NCBI GenBank assembly: GCA_002314195.1
Contig: DCCQ01000147.1
Coordinates: forward strand, 1 to 22,846
Source of the DNA: Bacteroidales bacterium UBA1077
GTDB taxonomy: Bacteria > Bacteroidota > Bacteroidia > Bacteroidales > UBA932
DNA length: 22,846 nucleotides
Reading direction: 5' to 3'
In this document: piece by piece, positions 19,917 to 22,846 of the stretch
Layout: each line of letters starts with the position of its first letter
How positions within the stretch are numbered: position 1 is the stretch's first letter
Made by a program: the position numbers and the translations under genes
Notes under the pieces: generated by a model
The model's database searches: none
What the model was told of the DNA's origin: nothing
The model's input: the letters and a program-made list of their open reading frames with translations, nothing else

Positions 19917-21374
19917 ATGACAATTAAAGATTTGCAGCCAAAGGCCGTTTGGGAGAACTTCTACGGTCTGACAAGAGTCCCTCGCCCTTCAAAGCACGAA
20001 GGCAAGGTTCAGGAATATCTCCTTAATTGGGGAAAAGAGCACGGTGTTGACGTGAAGAAGGACGACACCGGCAACATCATATTCACCGCTCCGGCCACTC
20101 CAGGGTACGAGAACCGCAAGGGTGTGATTATGCAGGCCCACATGGACATGGTTCCGCAGAAGACCGCCGACACCAAGCATGACTTCCTTACCGATCCTAT
20201 CGAGACCGAGATAAAAGGGGAGTGGGTGACCGCCAAGGGAACCACTCTCGGAGCCGACAACGGCATCGGTGTGGCCCTCGCACTTTCCGTCCTTCAGGAC
20301 AAGACATTGAAGCACGGCCCGCTTGAGGCTCTCATCACCTACGATGAGGAGACCGGCATGACCGGAGCCAACTCACTCAAGGCTGGAATATTGAAGGGTG
20401 ACATCCTTCTCAACCTCGATTCCGAGGAGGAAGGCGAGCTCTGCACCGGTTGCGCCGGCGGAGTTGACGGCACCGCGGACTTCTCTTACAGAACCTACAA
20501 GACTCCGGAAGGATACGTAGGCTATAAGATTACAGTTAAGGGGCTCAAGGGTGGGCACTCTGGAATGGACATCTCCCTCTTCAGGGGTAACGCCAACAAG
20601 ATTATCTGCCGCCTTCTCGATGCCGTGATCTCCGAATATGATGTCAAGATCGCATCCATCAACGGTGGTTCTCTCCGCAACGCGATCCCGTTTGAGGCTG
20701 AGGCGGAAATTCTCGTTCCTTCAGCCGACTCCCGCAAGGTTAAGGCTCTCGTGGAGAAGAAATTCGAAGAGTCCAAGTTCGAGTACCAGTACTCTGATCC
20801 TGACATGATTCTCATCTACGAGAAGCAGAGCGCTCCGGCTGCCCGCTACATCAGCCCTAAGGTCATAGGCAGGGCTGTAAAGGCCATCCTTGCCTGCCCT
20901 CACGGAGTCCAGAGAATGAGCGACACTCTGCCAGGTCTGACAGAGACCTCAACCAACATGGCTATCGTGCGCACTCAGAAGGGGCACCTTACGGTTCACT
21001 CGCTGACCCGCAGCTCTATCGACGCGGCCAAGATGTACCTCGCCGACTCTATCCGCTATGTGTTCGAACTGGCCGGGGCTAAATATTCAACTTCAGGCGC
21101 TTACAGCGGTTGGGCTCCGAAGCTTGGTACCCCTATGATCAAGGTTCTGGAGGACACTTATAAATCCCTCTTCGGAAAGGATCTCAAAATCACCGCCACA
21201 CACGGAGGACTTGAGTGCGCCATCATGGGTGCAAAGTACCCCAACTGGGAGATGGTTTCCATCGGACCGGACATCCTCTATCCTCACTCTCCGGACGAGC
21301 GCGTGAACATCGCCTCCGTGGCCGAGACCTGGAAATTCCTCGTCGCTGTGCTTGAGAATATTCCTGAAAAGTAA
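19917..21374 (+). CDS. pepD: Aminoacyl-histidine dipeptidase (peptidase D, M20 family)
   Basis: 485 residues, cytosolic, two-zinc metallopeptidase that hydrolyses Xaa-His and other dipeptides. The metal and catalytic residues are all visible: His75 and Asp77 in QAHMDMVPQK, Asp114 in LGADNGIGVAL, the Glu144-Glu145 pair in YDEETGMTGA, Asp168 in LNLDSEEEGEL, and His429 in THGGLECAIMGAKYP. The lid/dimerisation domain starts near KITVKGLKGGHSGMDI. The length matches PepD (~485). The 64-base gap upstream is AT-rich and shows no TAnnTTTG box, so its promoter is unclear. It is likely monocistronic, because the rpsF operon has its own promoter. Confidence 0.95.
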   Translation: MTIKDLQPKAVWENFYGLTRVPRPSKHEGKVQEYLLNWGKEHGVDVKKDDTGNIIFTAPATPGYENRKGVIMQAHMDMVPQKTADTKHDFLTDPIETEIKGEWVTAKGTTLGADNGIGVALALSVLQDKTLKHGPLEALITYDEETGMTGANSLKAGILKGDILLNLDSEEEGELCTGCAGGVDGTADFSYRTYKTPEGYVGYKITVKGLKGGHSGMDISLFRGNANKIICRLLDAVISEYDVKIASINGGSLRNAIPFEAEAEILVPSADSRKVKALVEKKFEESKFEYQYSDPDMILIYEKQSAPAARYISPKVIGRAVKAILACPHGVQRMSDTLPGLTETSTNMAIVRTQKGHLTVHSLTRSSIDAAKMYLADSIRYVFELAGAKYSTSGAYSGWAPKLGTPMIKVLEDTYKSLFGKDLKITATHGGLECAIMGAKYPNWEMVSIGPDILYPHSPDERVNIASVAETWKFLVAVLENIPEK

Positions 21375-21436
21375 TGGTCCGCTTTTGCCGTCGCGGTCAT
21401 ATTCATTTATTTTATTGAAAGGGATTTGATCGCTGA

Positions 21437-21468
21437 TTTGCTAAAGTTGAGATAATTGACTATATTTG
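21437..21468 (+). promoter_or_regulatory. Promoter of the rpsF-rpsR-rplI operon
   Basis: TTTG (21437-21440), 20 bases, then TATATTTG (21461-21468) is a full match to TTTG-N19-21-TAnnTTTG. Transcription would start near 21473, giving a leader of about 65 bases. Confidence 0.75.
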
Positions 21469-21507
21469 CAGTCCTTTTGGGTTGGCATACGTCCCTAAAA
21501 GGGCTGC
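21468..21507 (+). promoter_or_regulatory. Leader hairpin upstream of rpsF
   Basis: The arms 21468-21481 (GCAGTCCTTTTGGG) and about 21494-21507 pair along 14 positions with two G-U wobbles, leaving a loop of about 12 bases. Part of the outer stem overlaps the promoter box, so the RNA would contain only the inner eight or nine pairs. Ribosomal operons of this kind often carry S6:S18 autoregulatory leaders, and this could be one. I do not see the CCG bulge described for that motif elsewhere. Confidence 0.5.
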
Positions 21508-21537
21508 AATTTATTTATTATTAAACAATTAAATCAA

Positions 21538-21948
21538 ATGTTAAAACAGTACGAGACCGTTTTCATCGCTACTCCCGTTTTGTCTGAACAACAGATGAAG
21601 GAAGCGGTTGCAAAGTACACCAAGTTTATCGCCGACAACGGTGGTGAGGTTGTGTACGAGGAGGACTGGGGACTCCGTCAGCTGGCTTATCCTATCCAGC
21701 ACAAGACCTCAGGATTCTATTATCTTATCCAGTTCAAGGCTGAGCCAAGTTTCATCGCCACCCTTGAGACACAGTATTTCCGTGATGAGAGGATCATCAG
21801 GTTCCTTACCGTGGCTCTAGATAAGCACGCCGTGGCCTACGCTGAGAAGAGAAGGGAGAACAGGAACAAGCCTGCCGCTCCTAAGGCAGAGGAGGCTCCA
21901 GCAGAGGCTCCGGTAGCCGCCGAAGAGAAAAAAGAGGAAAACGCTTAA
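21538..21948 (+). CDS. rpsF: 30S ribosomal protein S6
   Basis: 136 residues. S6 binds S18 on the 30S platform near the mRNA exit. The core LKQYETVFIATPVLSEQQMKEAVAKYTKFI, EEDWGLRQLAYPIQHKTSGFYYLIQF and FRDERIIRFLTVALDK matches the family. The C-terminal tail (from about residue 110: RENRNKPAAPKAEEAPAEAP then VAAEEKKEENA) is an acidic, Ala/Pro-rich extension as seen in Bacteroidota. No Shine-Dalgarno precedes the ATG; the upstream bases are A/T only. It is the first gene of a three-gene ribosomal operon. Confidence 0.97.
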   Translation: MLKQYETVFIATPVLSEQQMKEAVAKYTKFIADNGGEVVYEEDWGLRQLAYPIQHKTSGFYYLIQFKAEPSFIATLETQYFRDERIIRFLTVALDKHAVAYAEKRRENRNKPAAPKAEEAPAEAPVAAEEKKEENA

Positions 21949-21950
21949 TC

Positions 21951-21957
21951 AAGGAGG
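21951..21957 (+). promoter_or_regulatory. Perfect Shine-Dalgarno before rpsR
   Basis: AAGGAGG with an 8-base spacer (AATTAATT) to the rpsR ATG. This is exceptional here, since most genes in the window lack any such site. rplI has a weaker AGGAG at 22246-22250. Confidence 0.85.
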
Positions 21958-21965
21958 AATTAATT

Positions 21966-22244
21966 ATGGCACAGAATGACGCACAGAATGCGGGAATCCG
22001 CTATCTCAATCCTCCTACAGTAGAGGTTAGAAAGAAGAAGTACTGCCGTTTCAAGAAGGCAGGCATCAAGTATGTTGATTACAAGGACGCCGAGTTCCTC
22101 AAGAAGTTCCTCAACGAGCAGGGTAAGATTCTACCTCGCCGTATCACCGGTACTTCCCTGAAGTTCCAGAGGAAAGTCGCTCAGGCAGTCAAGAGGGCGC
22201 GTTCCCTTGCTCTGCTTCCTTATGTAACTGACCTTCTTAAATAA
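21966..22244 (+). CDS. rpsR: 30S ribosomal protein S18
   Basis: 92 residues, partner of S6 on the small-subunit platform. The core CRFKKAGIKYVDYKDAEFLKKFLNEQGKILPRRITGTSLKFQRKVAQAVKRARSLALLPYVTDLLK is unmistakable. The N-terminal ~28 residues (MAQNDAQNAGIRYLNPPTVEVRKKKY) are the usual Bacteroidota-type extension, ending in a basic patch. It has the strongest ribosome binding site in the window, seventeen bases after the rpsF stop, which may serve autoregulation. The gene is cotranscribed with rpsF and rplI. Confidence 0.97.
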   Translation: MAQNDAQNAGIRYLNPPTVEVRKKKYCRFKKAGIKYVDYKDAEFLKKFLNEQGKILPRRITGTSLKFQRKVAQAVKRARSLALLPYVTDLLK

Positions 22245-22259
22245 TAGGAGAGCGAGATT

Positions 22260-22703
22260 ATGAAGATCATTTTGAAGAAAGAAGTTGCCAATCTCGGCGA
22301 GGCCGGAGATGTGGTAGAGGTAAAGTCAGGTTACGGCCGCAACTATCTTATCCCTCAGGGATTCGCCGCCGCCGCCACTCCATCCGCTCTGAAGCAGCTT
22401 GAGGAGACAAAGCGCCAGAGGGCTCACAAAGAGGCCAAACTCATCGCTGACGCTGAGGCTCTTGCAGCCAAGATCGCTGCCACACCGGTTAAGGTGGCCG
22501 TAAAGGTCAGCGAGTCCGGCAAGATTTACGGCTCTGTCACCACCGCTCAGATCGAGGAGGCTCTCAAGGCCGCTGGTGTTGATGTTGACAAGAAGAACAT
22601 CACCCTCGGTGAGATCAAGACCGTTGGCGAGTACGAAGGCACCGTCAAGTGCTACAAGACCGTCAAGGCCACCGTTAAGGTAACCGTTGAGGCCGAGGCA
22701 TAA
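22260..22703 (+). CDS. rplI: 50S ribosomal protein L9
   Basis: 147 residues, the usual length. L9 is an elongated protein at the base of the L1 stalk, thought to help maintain frame and limit neighbouring-ribosome slippage. The N-terminal domain MKIILKKEVANLGEAGDVVEVKSGYGRNYLIPQGFA is the family signature. The connecting helix (residues 41-75, Lys/Glu/Ala-rich) and the C-terminal domain (KVSESGKIYGSVTTAQIEEALKAAGVDVDKKNI) follow. It ends the operon, with AGGAG nine bases before its ATG and a strong terminator about 45 bases after its stop. Confidence 0.97.
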   Translation: MKIILKKEVANLGEAGDVVEVKSGYGRNYLIPQGFAAAATPSALKQLEETKRQRAHKEAKLIADAEALAAKIAATPVKVAVKVSESGKIYGSVTTAQIEEALKAAGVDVDKKNITLGEIKTVGEYEGTVKCYKTVKATVKVTVEAEA

Positions 22704-22746
22704 TCATAAGTTTATCAAGCCTTCAGGCTGACAATATTCTCCATGA

Positions 22747-22772
22747 AGCCGCAGAAAACTGCGGCTTTTTTG
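22747..22772 (+). terminator. Intrinsic terminator of the rpsF-rpsR-rplI operon
   Basis: A perfect 8-bp stem AGCCGCAG (22747-22754) / CTGCGGCT (22759-22766) with an AAAA loop is followed by a T-run. This is a textbook rho-independent terminator and the clearest in the window. Confidence 0.95.
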
Positions 22773-22846
22773 TAAATAAGTGACAATTGTTGAGTCCATT
22801 TCATCGTGATGTCTCGGATCAAGTGTTAGTGGTCAATTTTTGGACC

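Noticed and set aside
1..22846. tRNA genes, rRNA genes or CRISPR arrays
   Set aside because: I found no tRNA-like TTCGA arm in a cloverleaf context, no rRNA sequence and no regularly spaced repeats.

Overview
The window looks like a chromosomal segment of a member of the Bacteroidales (phylum Bacteroidota). Three lines of evidence support this. At least nine genes have the Bacteroidota -7 promoter box TAnnTTTG upstream. Most starts lack a Shine-Dalgarno sequence. Several gene families are typical of the group: a DUF4831-like secreted protein, a DUF6769-like His-rich protein, the tgt-lptF/G pair, and rpsF-rpsR-rplI with an acidic, Ala/Pro-rich S6 tail. I cannot assign a genus.

Layout, left to right. 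Positions 1-2976 (minus strand) hold a heavy-metal efflux operon: a small His/Cys-rich membrane protein, a His-rich lipoprotein adaptor (CusB/CzcB type) and the N-terminal 401 residues of an RND pump (CusA/CzcA type). The adaptor leader carries two near-identical hairpins. Positions 3095-5915 (plus) hold RNase HI, PdxA and RmlB/RfbB. Positions 5916-6408 have no protein gene but carry a palindromic repeat, a candidate structured ncRNA of about 142 nt on the minus strand with its own promoter and U-tract, and a long-looped hairpin downstream of ssb. Then come a short ssb paralogue (minus), a small zinc-ribbon protein (plus), a nucleoside-type MFS transporter (minus), and the run tgt-lptF/G-uraA, terminator, dut-murF (plus). 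obgE and a PAP2 phosphatase follow on the minus strand and converge on murF with overlapping ends. An IS3-type orfB remnant lies between obgE and greA. On the plus strand follow a lipid A-type acyltransferase, a DUF4831-like protein, PepD, and the rpsF-rpsR-rplI operon with a strong terminator. The last ~65 bases may touch an insertion sequence.

Most genes are housekeeping: nucleotide pools (dut, uraA, MFS), envelope (murF, lptF/G, acyltransferase, PAP2, rfbB), translation and tRNA modification (tgt, ribosomal proteins, obgE), transcription (greA) and pyridoxal phosphate synthesis (pdxA). The more unusual signals are non-coding: the candidate ncRNA, the possible two-state leader before the metal adaptor, a palindromic repeat family of which one copy lies in frame inside murF, a 30-bp perfect palindrome upstream of obgE, and a strong excess of the word GAATAT (core TGAATATG) across the window. 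All pairings, counts and alignments were made by eye, without folding or database searches.
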